Positions 40,683-49,457 are shown, numbered from the stretch's first letter. The stretch: 64,000 nt of DNA from Streptomyces sp. DT2A-34 (GCF_030499515.1 NZ_JASTWJ010000001.1:5932001-5996000); one strand, 5' to 3'. Numbers and translations are program-made. The notes: generated from the sequence alone by a model not told the origin.

Positions 40683-41234
40683 ATGTTGGTCGAAGCGGGT
40701 GTCGTGGCGGCCCTTCAAGCAGGTAGCGGTGACGTTGTCCGGATCTATGCTGCTGGTTGCGTGGAACGCATGGCGCAGATCTTCACCGGCCTTCGGGCGG
40801 GTGCTCCAGAGCGTGGAGTGGACGTGGATCTCTTCGTCGATACGCTGCAGCGCCTGTGGGATCTTGATGACACACTTGACGATTTTCCCGAGAGGGTGGA
40901 ACGGCTTGAAAGCTTTCCTGAGATGCAACCGGCGGAGACAGGTCACATCGCCGTCGGCGACATCTACGCCTTTTACAGTGTCCTTGCTCTGCGGTATGCA
41001 ACCATCTGTGTCGGTTCCGAGAGTGTTGCAGATGCCGAGCGTTGTGGGCACGCTGTTCTGACAGCGATGGGTGAATTGGAACAGAATGTGGCCGGGTCTA
41101 ATTTTTATCAGGAGGAGTATGACTGGCAGCGCCAGTCAATTCCTGAGGTCGGCCGGGCCCTCGATGCCGGTGCGTTGAGGGCAGGCTGCGCCGAAATCAG
41201 CAGGCACCGTTTCACTGCCGTACTGGCAAGGTGA
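40683..41234 (+). CDS. Putative immunity protein for the Rhs toxin
   Basis: A 183-residue acidic, helical protein with no family I recognise. It begins MLVEAGVVAALQAGSGDVVRI, continues with RGVDVDLFVDTLQRLWDLDDTLDDFPERVERLESF and GHIAVGDIYAFYSVLALRYATICVGSES, and ends LRAGCAEISRHRFTAVLAR. Its GC content is lower than that of the core genes. The ATG at 40683 follows GGAGG by five bases. Lying right after the toxin tip, it is the natural immunity candidate. The tail of the gene at 42394 is also found as a fragment 40 bp downstream of this stop. Confidence 0.75.
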   Translation: MLVEAGVVAALQAGSGDVVRIYAAGCVERMAQIFTGLRAGAPERGVDVDLFVDTLQRLWDLDDTLDDFPERVERLESFPEMQPAETGHIAVGDIYAFYSVLALRYATICVGSESVADAERCGHAVLTAMGELEQNVAGSNFYQEEYDWQRQSIPEVGRALDAGALRAGCAEISRHRFTAVLAR

Positions 41235-41272
41235 AGCCTGAGATGCTCTTCGTCGGTCTCTTTGCTGAGCGC

Positions 41273-41308
41273 CAGTACGTCTCGGCTCTGAATTCCGCCT
41301 TACGCTAG
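41273..41308 (+). repeat. 36-bp duplicated gene end (fragment of the 42394 gene)
   Basis: This stretch encodes QYVSALNSALR plus a stop and matches 42928-42963, the last codons of the hypothetical gene at 42394, at an offset of 1,655 bp. It is a leftover C-terminus of a related immunity gene. Confidence 0.75.
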
Positions 41309-41474
41309 TATTTCCGCGATGGTTGGAAAATGGCGATTGTCGAGCGGCGGGACTGTGTCAAAAACCATGGCATCAACGCGGTGAGATGCCGAACATGCCG
41401 TAGCGGCCAGGGCGGTGGGTTGTCCGGAGCCCTGGCGAGGCTGGCGCAGGCCTTCGGGCGGGGAAAGGAACTAT

Positions 41475-41656
41475 GCGTACTGGATGAATCCGCACTCCAA
41501 CGAGAGGTAGGCGGCAAGCTGCATGCAGGCAGTGCAACAGCTCGAAGCGTGATCGCGTCGCGTCGAAGACCCCGCCGTCGAACTGCAGGGGGGACTGGCC
41601 GTCACCGTGGTGGACGGTGAATATGAGGAATGGCTGGGAGAAGACCTATGGGATAA
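41475..41656 (+). repeat. 182-bp direct repeat, copy 1 (gene fragment)
   Basis: This matches 43355-43536 at a constant offset of 1,880 bp. It encodes a broken C-terminus, SRRVEDPAVELQG then VVDGEYEEWLGEDLWDK, with an in-frame TGA upstream. The right edge of copy 2 falls exactly where the 257-bp repeat begins. The rest of 41309-41758 holds no intact gene. Confidence 0.8.
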
Positions 41657-41758
41657 GTCCCTGCAAGGTCTAATGGTCCAGCCATACGGCCAGGCACCCC
41701 GGCGTCCCGCTGGGTGCCTGGTCCGCTTATGCTGACAGAGAGCCTCAGGAGTGATTTT

Positions 41759-42256
41759 TTGACCAAGACCTACATCGTTCACGATGGCCCTGCGATCCTG
41801 TCCGAACGGCAGCGCATCGCCATGGGGGACCTCGAACCTTTCGGCTTCCCAGATCAGTTGGAGCAGATCTGGCTCGGCCATCGCGACGATGGTCTTTTCG
41901 TCATGCAATGCATTCCGTTCCGCATCTACGGACTTTCGTTGTTTGACGTCGTGCGGATCGACGAGGACGACATGCTGACTGAGGTTGTCTCTTCCGGCGG
42001 CCACCGGACATTGCGTGCCTTGATTGTGCCGGGCCTTACTCGCACGGAGGTGGCAGCTCTCGCAGATCGAGTGAACTCACTGGCTCAGGGTGAGGGCTTC
42101 GTCCGGGAGTGGAGTGGTGACCGGCATGTGGCCGTTGACATTCCGGGAGACAGGGATCCAAGTCCTTTGGTGGCGCTGATGAGTGAACAGCGCGCAGCGG
42201 GGAAGCTGTTCTGGGAATGGAGCGAAATGAAGCCGTTCCAGACGGCGCGAATGTAG
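41759..42256 (+). CDS. DUF4265 protein, putative immunity
   Basis: A 165-residue protein of the DUF4265 type: EQIWLGHRDDGLFVMQCIPFRIYGLSLFDVVRIDEDD is the family core, followed by SSGGHRTLRALIVPGL and a C-terminal GKLFWEWSEM. Members often lie in toxin-immunity loci. The start is best placed at TTG 41759, eight bases after AGGAG; an in-frame ATG at 41729 has no ribosome binding site. The gene lies among fragments of toxin/immunity genes and may belong to a former toxin cassette. Confidence 0.82.
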   Translation: MTKTYIVHDGPAILSERQRIAMGDLEPFGFPDQLEQIWLGHRDDGLFVMQCIPFRIYGLSLFDVVRIDEDDMLTEVVSSGGHRTLRALIVPGLTRTEVAALADRVNSLAQGEGFVREWSGDRHVAVDIPGDRDPSPLVALMSEQRAAGKLFWEWSEMKPFQTARM

Positions 42257-42393
42257 AGTACAGCGTCAACCGAAGATTCTTTCTCCTTCCATTCGTCTGG
42301 ATGGTGCATTAACTACATGCTCGACAGAGTCGCAAGATTCCAATTCCGCTGAGGCCGACGGTCGTCACTTTCCTGCCCCGAAAATGAGGTCAC

Positions 42394-42963
42394 ATGACGA
42401 TCCCGAGTGATCAAGCAGTAAGAATCCAGCTCGTGCGAATCGCGATCACGAGGTTCGCTCCGATCATCCGGGCCGGGATCTCTTCGGAGTGGGATGACGC
42501 TGTGCTCGATCATCCCAGCTCGCAGGAGCTCGCCGAACGCCTGTCCGCCATGGAGGACCTGAGCGTCCCTGTGGGGATCGACGAGGTCGAAGAAGTTCAG
42601 GATTCCCTGGGGGAGCTACTGGATCTGTTCGACGAGGAGCCAATGGGGAGCACCTACTATCCGTTCAAGGCTGCGGAACTCATCGAGTTGCACTGCCGAA
42701 TGGCCACAGGCGATCTCCCCGATGATGCGCCGGTTCCGCTGGCTGAGTGGGTTGACCGGTTCGCCGGACATGTCGACTGGCAGCTCGAGAAAAGCGGAGT
42801 CGACCTCGGTCGTCCCAAGCACTTCAGTGGACTCGAGCGAAGCCTTCGGGAGAAACAGAGCAGCCTCACGGGGCGCGACAATTCTAGTTTCCGTGAATTC
42901 ATTGAGGATTCGCGCGAAGTTGGCATCCAGTACGTCTCGGCTCTGAATTCGGCCTTGCGTTAA
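42394..42963 (+). CDS. Hypothetical acidic protein, putative immunity
   Basis: A 189-residue protein of unknown family. It begins MTIPSDQAVRIQLVRIAITRF, has a central DLSVPVGIDEVEEVQDSLGELLDLFDEEPMGSTYYPFKAAELIELH, and ends EFIEDSREVGIQYVSALNSALR. It is acidic and soluble. The final 12 codons are duplicated at 41273-41308, which shows that related genes were exchanged here. ATG 42394 follows GAGGTCAC. A terminator lies just after the stop. Its position in the Rhs island suggests immunity, but I have no motif to support that. Confidence 0.72.
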   Translation: MTIPSDQAVRIQLVRIAITRFAPIIRAGISSEWDDAVLDHPSSQELAERLSAMEDLSVPVGIDEVEEVQDSLGELLDLFDEEPMGSTYYPFKAAELIELHCRMATGDLPDDAPVPLAEWVDRFAGHVDWQLEKSGVDLGRPKHFSGLERSLREKQSSLTGRDNSSFREFIEDSREVGIQYVSALNSALR

Positions 42964-42970
42964 CAGTTGG

Positions 42971-43008
42971 GGCCGCGACTCCTCAGGGGTCGCGGCCTTG
43001 GCTTTTTT
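42971..43008 (+). terminator. Rho-independent terminator
   Basis: GGCCGCGAC ... GTCGCGGCC hairpin followed by a run of six T at 43003-43008, beginning 8 bp after the stop of the hypothetical gene. The T-run is unusually good for this genome. Confidence 0.9.
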
Positions 43009-43246
43009 CGTGTCGGTGTGTCGAGAAGGCGATCGCCGATGATGCCGCTGCGGTTTTTCCGAAACTCTCGCCTGGGTGCCTGGCAACTGGGACAGGCAGT
43101 ACCCGGCTTCCACATATCGGATGGCGGAAGGCGGGTGGGTATCGGGGGATGGGATCAGCAGTCCGTACGTGCCATCGGGCTGAGCGCGCACGGAACCCCC
43201 GGTGCGGTGGCGTGGTCTTCAAGCGGTAGGAGGGTGATGGCGACGG

Positions 43247-43306
43247 TCATTCGGCATGCTTCGGAGCATCGAGGGCGATCTCGGCCCAGACGGTCAGCCC
43301 ACTGCT
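43247..43306 (-). pseudogene. C-terminal fragment of an RsbW-like ATP-binding gene
   Basis: The minus strand reads SSGLTVWAEIALDAPKHAE then stop. This matches the end of ATP-binding regulators such as the intact one at 37432-38229 (NGLTVWAEL). The upstream part of the gene is replaced by the 182-bp repeat. It is a remnant of another WhiJ/AbaA-type cassette. Confidence 0.55.
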
Positions 43307-43354
43307 TAAGTCGCTCGGGTATGGCTCTCGCTCCAGCGCGGGCAGCTGTGTGAC

Positions 43355-43536
43355 CCGTACTGGATGAATTCGTACTCCAACGAGAGGTAGGCGGCAAGCT
43401 CTATCCAGGCGCTGCAACAGCTCGAAGCGTGATCGCGTCGCGCCGAAGACCCCACCGCCGAACTGCAAGGGAGACTGGCCGCCACCGTGGTGGCCGGTGA
43501 ATATGAGGAATTGCTGGGAGAAGACCTATGGGATAA
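43355..43536 (+). repeat. 182-bp direct repeat, copy 2
   Basis: Second copy of 41475-41656. It encodes GEYEELLGEDLWD, which runs in frame straight into the Sel1 C-terminal copy at 43536 (NAGNADGLHEAI). This makes a chimeric fragment of about 60 codons ending at 43678. The point 43536 is thus a recombination joint. Confidence 0.85.
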
Positions 43537-43792
43537 CGCCGGAAATGCCGACGGGCTCCACGAGGCGATCACCGTCGCGCGTGGCCTGACCGACGAGGAG
43601 ATCCGCCGTGCCGGGGAGCTGGCGGGTTGTCTTGGGGAGGCCGAGGCGATGGTGGGGACGGTGCAGAAGTACAGGTGATCGGCAACTTCGGAAGAGATGC
43701 CTTCGCAGGCTGTTCGTGTCCGAGGGTTCAGCGACTCAGGACACCCGAGCTGCCCTTCAGACCTTCGACGAACCCGGCAAACGCGTTGGTGC
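43536..43792 (+). repeat. 257-bp direct repeat, copy 2 (Sel1 and DUF397 gene ends)
   Basis: Second copy of 35598-35854. It carries the last Sel1 codons (ADGLHEAITVARGLTDEEIRR ... GTVQKYR, stop at 43676-43678) and, on the minus strand, only the C-terminal DUF397 codons. To its right, 43793-43893 encodes the unrelated tail YYENQYVSGDPQLAHDVRRRIGHPL, perhaps the broken end of an older gene. A 9-nt GGCCGAGTG-type tandem repeat follows at about 43929-43962. Nothing else is visible up to 44102. Confidence 0.88.
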
Positions 43793-44102
43793 CGTATTAC
43801 GAGAACCAGTACGTCTCCGGCGACCCCCAGCTCGCCCACGACGTCCGCCGCCGCATCGGCCACCCGCTCGCGGGGGAGGCACGGCGGATGTGACGCCGGC
43901 GGAACGGCGGTTCCCGAACCCAGTCACGGGCCGAGTGGGCCGAGCAGGCCGAGTGGGCCGTGCGGGTCGTGCCGGGGAGGCGTCGGTGCCCGAAGTCCTG
44001 ATGAATCGTTGGTCGAATGGGTTGGCCAGAGCTTGCCGACTGCCTACCATCGATCACCGCAAGACTTTGTGCACCGTCGCACAATCTCCTCGGGAGGTTT
44101 CC

Positions 44103-44747
44103 TTGCACCGCCGCCGTCGCACCGCGCTCCTGCTCTCCGCCGCGATCGCCGCGGCGCCTTTGCTCACCGCTTGCGGAAACGATGCGCATCCGGGAGCGGC
44201 GGCCGTGGTCGGCGGCCAGCGGATCACCGTCGCGCAGCTGGAGAACAGGGTGAGTGAGGTGCGCGCGGCACAGCGCACGGCCGTGCCGGACGACGCCCAG
44301 TACGCGCAGGTCATCGCCAAGTCGGGCACCCTCCCGCGCGACGTGCTGCACAACCTCGTCCTCGACCAGGTGCTGCACCGCGCCGCGCAGGACGCGGGAG
44401 TGACCGTCACCCGCAAGGAGCTCCAGAAGATGCGCTCCGAGCTGGAAGGGCAGGTCGGCGGGGCCAAGGCGCTGGAAACGGCCTGGCTCCAGCAGTACGG
44501 CATCGCCCCCGAGCGCCTCGACGAAAACCTCCGCCTCCAGCTCGAGGCCCAGAAACTCGCCGCCGCGCTCGGCACCGACACCGGCAAGCCGGCCTTCTGG
44601 AACGCCCTGGCCGAGGCGTCCAAGAAGCTCGACATCGACCTCAACCCGCGCTACGGCACCTGGGACGTCCAGAAGAGCAGCCGGGCCGACGCGAAAACGC
44701 CGTGGGTGCGCGAGGTGACGGCGGCGGGGACGCCGCAGACGGCGTAG
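44103..44747 (+). CDS. SurA N-terminal domain lipoprotein
   Basis: A 214-residue exported lipoprotein. The signal peptide RRRRTALLLSAAIAAAPLLTAC gives a lipobox LLTAC near residue 22. The mature part resembles the SurA/PrsA N-terminal chaperone domain: AAVVGGQRITVAQLENRVSEVRAAQRT, LPRDVLHNLVLDQVLHRAAQDAGVTVTRKELQKMRSELEGQVGG, and WLQQYGIAPERLDENLRLQLEAQKLA. No parvulin PPIase domain follows, so it would act as an extracytoplasmic chaperone rather than an isomerase. The start is TTG 44103 after CTCGGGAGG. It lies just right of the accessory island and upstream of mazG. Confidence 0.92.
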   Translation: MHRRRRTALLLSAAIAAAPLLTACGNDAHPGAAAVVGGQRITVAQLENRVSEVRAAQRTAVPDDAQYAQVIAKSGTLPRDVLHNLVLDQVLHRAAQDAGVTVTRKELQKMRSELEGQVGGAKALETAWLQQYGIAPERLDENLRLQLEAQKLAAALGTDTGKPAFWNALAEASKKLDIDLNPRYGTWDVQKSSRADAKTPWVREVTAAGTPQTA

Positions 44748-44782
44748 CGGGGTGGCGGGGCGGCAGCAGGGGTCGCCCGGCT

Positions 44783-44850
44783 TGTGGACAACGAGGGGCC
44801 GCGCTGAGCCCGGCTTGTGGACAACGGCTGAGCCGCCCGCCTGTGGATAA
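44783..44850 (-). promoter_or_regulatory. Cluster of three DnaA-box sequences before mazG
   Basis: Three same-orientation boxes lie in 68 bp: TGTGGACAA at 44783-44791, TGTGGACAA at 44816-44824 and TGTGGATAA at 44842-44850. These are complements of TTGTCCACA (the streptomycete form) and of the classical TTATCCACA. Spacing is 33 and 26 bp. They sit directly before the mazG start. DnaA control of mazG is a hypothesis. Confidence 0.6.
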
Positions 44851-44888
44851 CTCAGGGGGTTGTGCGTGGCTTGGGTTACGTTCGGATC

Positions 44889-45866
44889 GTGAACGCAACC
44901 AGTCCCGAAGCCGCCCCCGGCCGCATCGTCCTGCTCACCACCAGCCACCGTGTCGCACCCGGCCTGCTGTCCTGGCCGGCGTGGCAGGCGCTGCACGGCG
45001 CCGACCGTGTGCTGTGCGCGGACGGCGCGCATCCGCAGCTGCCGTATCTGCGCGAGGCCGGGATAGCGGTCGACGAGGCCGCCCCGACCGCCGAGGAACT
45101 GATCGACGCGTGCGCCGGCGGCCGCACGGTCGTGGTCGTGGCCACGGGCGAGGGCGAGCCGGCCCTGACGGACGGCCTGGCCCGCCTGGCGGGCAGCGGC
45201 CGCGTCCGGATGCCGGAGCTGGAGCTGCTCCCCGCCTCCTACGACCTCCCGGGCGCCCGCCTCCTCGACCTCGTCCAGGTCATGGACCGCATCCGCGCCG
45301 AGTGCCCGTGGTCCTCCCAGCAGACCCACAAGGGCCTGGCGAAGTACGGCATCGAGGAGGCGTACGAACTCGTCGAGGCGATCGAGGACGGCGACCGCGA
45401 CGAGCTCCGCGAGGAACTGGGCGACGTCCTGTTGCAGGTCGTCTTCCACGCGCGGATCGCCGAGGAGGACCCGGAGTCCCCCTTCTCCATCGACGACGTG
45501 GCCGGCGGCATCGTCACCAAGCTCATCCACCGCCACCCGCACGTCTTCGGCGACGAGACGGCGACGACGCCCGAGGAGGTCAAGGAGCACTGGCTGCGCA
45601 CCAAGGCCGTCGAGAAGCAGCGGAACTCGGTGACGGAGGGCATACCCCTCGGCCAGCCCGGCCTCGCCCTCGCGGCGAAGCTGGCGTCCCGGGTGCGCAC
45701 GGCGGGGCTGGAGGTGCCGCTGCCGTCGGGGGAGGGCATCGGGTACGAGCTGCTCGCGATGGCGGTCCGGGCGGAGGCGGCCGGGGTGGATCCGGAGGCG
45801 GCCCTACGGGTTGCCGCGCGGGCATACCGGGATGCGGTGCGGGCTGCTGAGGGGGTGTCCTCTTAG
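44889..45866 (+). CDS. mazG: Nucleoside triphosphate pyrophosphohydrolase MazG
   Basis: A 325-residue protein. MazG hydrolyses NTPs and dNTPs to monophosphates and pyrophosphate, cleaning aberrant nucleotides and lowering (p)ppGpp stress effects in some bacteria. The MazG domain has RAECPWSSQQTHKGLAKYGIEEAYELVEAIEDGD and ELREELGDVLLQVVFHARIAEE with the EExxE and ExxD metal sites. HRHPHVFGDETATTPEEVKEHWLRTK follows. The first 130 residues are an actinobacterial tetrapyrrole-methylase-like relic. GTG 44889 gives the N-terminus VNATSPEA seen in relatives; GTG 44862 with AGGGGG before it is an alternative. Confidence 0.95.
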   Translation: MNATSPEAAPGRIVLLTTSHRVAPGLLSWPAWQALHGADRVLCADGAHPQLPYLREAGIAVDEAAPTAEELIDACAGGRTVVVVATGEGEPALTDGLARLAGSGRVRMPELELLPASYDLPGARLLDLVQVMDRIRAECPWSSQQTHKGLAKYGIEEAYELVEAIEDGDRDELREELGDVLLQVVFHARIAEEDPESPFSIDDVAGGIVTKLIHRHPHVFGDETATTPEEVKEHWLRTKAVEKQRNSVTEGIPLGQPGLALAAKLASRVRTAGLEVPLPSGEGIGYELLAMAVRAEAAGVDPEAALRVAARAYRDAVRAAEGVSS

Positions 45867-45907
45867 TACCGTTGGGCCAACGGGCGGGAGCGAGGCGGGG
45901 GGCCGGT

Positions 45908-48180
45908 GTGCCAAGGGAGTCGTTGGAGGAGCTGAGGGACGCGCTGACGCGCGCCATGGTCGACTCGCGGGAGACTTCGCAGGAGGTCTTGCAATCGCTG
46001 AAACGGTCGAGCGTTCCCGGAGCGGTGGACCTCTGGGCCCGGACGGCCGGGATGGCGTCCATGGACAGCGCGGACGCCCGCGACTGGGTCAGTCTGCTGG
46101 TGGTCCTGCGCAGAAACCATCCCCAGGAGTTCTCCGCCCTCAAGGCCATCGGGGCCGACTACGCCGCCCCCGTGACCGGTGACAACGCCCGTGAGGTGAT
46201 CCTTAGTGCCGCCGAGCTCGTCATCGGTGACCACGTGGCCGGTGACCACGTCGACTTCCGCGATTCCACGTTCCACCACCGTGTCGTGGGCGTGCAGTAC
46301 AACCACTACGGCACCGTTCCCGCCCCGGCGCAGTGGCGGCCGGTGGGTGAGGTGGGGCCGCGGGAGTTCGGCGTACGCCCGACCCGGCCCGTCCCCGGGC
46401 TGCCCGACGTGCCGCCGTATGTGCCGCGCGACTGCGACGAGGAGCTGCGCGCCCAACTCGCCGGCAACAGCCTTGTGCTGATCCTGGGCGAACCGTGCGT
46501 GGGCAAGTCGTACACCGCATGGCATGGCGTGCGGTCACTGGAGGGGTACCGGCTGTACGCCCCGGACCCGGGCGAGGACCTCCGGCCGCTGGCGGCCACC
46601 CTGCGGGGCAACCCCGGCAAGTACGTCCTCTGGCTGGACGAGCTGACCGGCCATCTCGGCGCGGGCGGCCTGGACCTCCGGCTCCTGGGGCGGCTCAACG
46701 ATCTCGGTGCCGTCGTGCTCGCGACGATGAGCCCCGACGGGTACTACCGGCGCCGGGCCGGGACCGCCCCGGGCGACCGGGTCGTCGCCGCGGCCCGCAC
46801 GGTGGAGCTCGGGCGCGAGTGGAGTGAGGCGGAGCTGGCGCGGCTGGCGGCGCTCGACGACCGGCGGGCGTATCCGGCGTACATGTGGAGCGGCCGGGAG
46901 GGCCTGGCCACGTACTTCGCCGTCGGACATCACCTGTTCGACGAATGGCGTCGCGTGGGAACCCAACTGGAGCACCCACGTGGGCAGTTACTGGTCCGGG
47001 CGGCGATCGACCTCGCCCGCTGCGGGGTCACCGGAGCGGTGCCGGCCGAGCTGCTCAGGAGGGTCCAGGAGCTGTACCGGGCGGAGGACCGGGAGTCGTT
47101 CGAGGACGCCCTGGCCTGGGCGACGGCGCCGATGTTCGGGGTTTCGGGGCTGCTCGTGGCGGGCGAGGAGGAAGGCACCTGGCGGGCGTACGGCGCGCTC
47201 GTCTCGGAGGCGCTGAGATCGGGCGGCGATCTGGAGCCGGTGCCGGACGAGGTGTGGTGGACGCTGCTGGACGCGGCCCGGGAGCCGGACCCTGCGCTGC
47301 ACTTCCCGGCTGTCCTGGACGCGGCCCGCACCGCGTTGCACGACCGCGTGGAGGCGGGGGACGCGGCGGTGGCGCTCGGGTTCGCTCGGCGTACCGAGGG
47401 GGACGAGCGTGAGGAGTGGCTGCGGCGGGCGGCGGACGCGGGGGACGCGTGGGCGGCCGTGGAACTGGCGGCGATTCTGCAGGACCGGGGGAGACGGGCA
47501 GTGCGCTCCCGTACCTGGAGCGGGCGGCCGAGGCGGGCAGCGCCAGAGCCGCGGCAAGGCTCGGCAGCCTGTTGCGGGACCGGGCCGAGCACTGGCTGCG
47601 CACGGCGGCCGAGGCTGGTGAGGGCGAGGCGGCGTATGAGCTGGGCGACATGGTGCTCGGCACGGGGCGCGACGACGAGGCGGTCCGCTGGTACCGCAGG
47701 GCCGCCGAGGCCGGGCATCCCGAAGTCGCCCTGAAGCTCGGCAAGTTGTTCAGCCAGTGGGGCCGGCCGGAGGCGGAGGCCTGGCTTCGTTACGCCTCCG
47801 ACTGGGGTGATCCGCGTGCGGCGAACACGCTCGCGATCCACCTCAGTGGCACGGAGTCATTCGACGAGGCAGAGGTCGAAGCTCTCTTCCGACGGGCGGC
47901 AGAGGGTGGGATCCGGTCCGCCATGGTCAATCTCGGCGCCCTGCTGGAGAAAGAGGGCCAGTACGCCGAAGCGAGGTCTTGGTACCTCGCAGCAGAACGG
48001 CAGGGCTACCCCTTCGCGGCCCGGCACATCGCCCAGCTGCTGCTGACCCAGGGCAAGGAGGAAGAGGCAGCCGACTGGCGCCGCCGAGCCGCCGCCGTAG
48101 ACCCCGAAGGCCTCCCCGAATCTCTCCCCCCACCACCGGGCCACACCCCCACCACCCCTGCGGATACCGTCAAGGAGTGA
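45908..48180 (+). CDS. P-loop ATPase with Sel1/TPR-like repeats, frameshifted as read
   Basis: About 757 residues read in two frames. A helical N-terminus (residues 1-130) is followed by a P-loop NTPase: Walker A ILGEPCVGKS with Lys200, Walker B YVLWLDEL with Asp244, and a sensor-like VVLATMSPDGYYRR. From about residue 440 come Sel1/TPR-like repeats (ALGFARRTEGDEREEWLRRAADAGDAWAAVELA and, in the second frame, SALPYLERAAEAGSARAAARLGSLL to FAARHIAQLLLTQGKEEEA). The join is at the five-G run 47487-47491; one more G restores a single frame. The layout of an NTPase followed by a repeat sensor recalls STAND proteins. GTG 45908 start. The stop overlaps the P450 start. Confidence 0.8.
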
Positions 48181-49457
48181 CCAACCAGCCCCACCCCCCG
48201 AGCCCCACCCCCCAGTCCCCCGAACTCTTCAGCTGGGAGTTCGCCACCGACCCCTACCCGGCCTACGCCTGGCTCCGCGAGCACGCGCCCGTGCACAGCA
48301 CCCGCCTCCCCAGCGGCGTGGAGGCCTGGCTGGTCACCCGCTACACCGACGCCAAGCAGGCCCTCGCCGACGCCCGCCTCTCCAAGAACCCGGCCCACCA
48401 CGACGAACCCGCCCACGCCAAGGGCAAGACCGGCATCCCGGGTGAGCGCAAGGCCGAGTTGATGACGCACCTGCTGAACATCGACCCGCCCGATCACACC
48501 CGCCTGCGCAGGCTCGTCTCCAAGGCCTTCACCCCTCGCCGCGTCGCCGAGTTCGCCCCCCGGGTGCAGGAGCTCACGGACCGGCTCATCGACGGGTTCG
48601 CACAGAAGGGGAGCGCCGACCTGATCCACGAGTTCGCCTTCCCGCTGCCCATCTACGCCATCTGCGACCTGCTCGGCGTCCCCCGCGAGGACCAGGACGA
48701 CTTCCGGGACTGGGCGGGCATGATGATCCGGCATCAAGGCGGCCCCCGGGGCGGCGTCGCACGGTCCGTGAAGAAGATGCGCGGCTATCTCGCCGACCTC
48801 ATCCACCGCAAGCGCGAGGCACTCCCCGACACGCCCACCCCCGGCGAGGACCTCATCTCCGGCCTCATCCGCGCCTCCGACCACGGCGAGCACCTCACCG
48901 AGAACGAGGCCGCGGCGATGGCTTTCATCCTGCTGTTCGCCGGCTTCGAGACGACGGTCAACCTCATCGGCAACGGCACCTACGCCCTGCTCACCCACCC
49001 CGAGCAGCGCGCCCGCCTCCAGACCTCCCTCGCCGCCGAGGAGACCGCCCTCCTCGAAACCGGCATCGAGGAACTCCTCCGCTACGACGGCCCCGTCGAA
49101 CTCGCCACCTGGCGCTTCGCCACCGAACCGCTCACCATCGGCGGGCAGCACATCGCACCCGGTGATCCCGTCCTCGTCGTCCTGGCCGCCGCCGACCGTG
49201 ACCCGGAGCGGTTCACCGACCCCGACGTCCTCGACCTCGGCCGCCGTGACAACCAGCACCTCGGCTACGGCCACGGCATCCACTACTGCCTCGGCGCCCC
49301 GCTCGCCCGCCTGGAGGGCCAGACCGCTCTCGCCACGCTCCTCACCCGCCTCCCGGATCTGCAACTCGCGGTGGGTCCGGCCGAGTTGCGATGGCGGGGC
49401 GGCCTCATCATGCGCGGACTGCGTACGCTTCCGGTGGAGTTCACCCCTGTTGGGTGA
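48177..49457 (+). CDS. Cytochrome P450, CYP107 family
   Basis: A 426-residue soluble P450. The I-helix reads FILLFAGFETTVNLIGNG (A-G-x-E-T rather than the common A-G-x-D-T). The ExxR motif is EELLRY with downstream WRFATEPLTIGG. The heme loop is LGYGHGIHYCLGAPLAR with Cys371 as thiolate ligand. By position it corresponds to CYP107T1 of S. coelicolor (SCO3099, from memory). Substrate unknown. No ferredoxin gene lies beside it. The GTG at 48177 overlaps the preceding TGA, so translation is coupled to the P-loop/Sel1 gene. Confidence 0.95.
   Translation: MTNQPHPPSPTPQSPELFSWEFATDPYPAYAWLREHAPVHSTRLPSGVEAWLVTRYTDAKQALADARLSKNPAHHDEPAHAKGKTGIPGERKAELMTHLLNIDPPDHTRLRRLVSKAFTPRRVAEFAPRVQELTDRLIDGFAQKGSADLIHEFAFPLPIYAICDLLGVPREDQDDFRDWAGMMIRHQGGPRGGVARSVKKMRGYLADLIHRKREALPDTPTPGEDLISGLIRASDHGEHLTENEAAAMAFILLFAGFETTVNLIGNGTYALLTHPEQRARLQTSLAAEETALLETGIEELLRYDGPVELATWRFATEPLTIGGQHIAPGDPVLVVLAAADRDPERFTDPDVLDLGRRDNQHLGYGHGIHYCLGAPLARLEGQTALATLLTRLPDLQLAVGPAELRWRGGLIMRGLRTLPVEFTPVG

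Noticed and set aside
42616..43191. Minus-strand frame of 191 codons opposite the hypothetical gene at 42394
   Set aside because: It runs through a strong terminator and opposite a gene with a good ribosome binding site. Only its first 40 codons look faintly protein-like, and I could not support a gene.
31700..43900. Possible prophage or integrative element (the accessory island)
   Set aside because: No integrase, transposase, phage structural gene or att-like pair at a tRNA was found; the direct repeats are gene fragments, which fits homologous recombination at an Rhs locus better.
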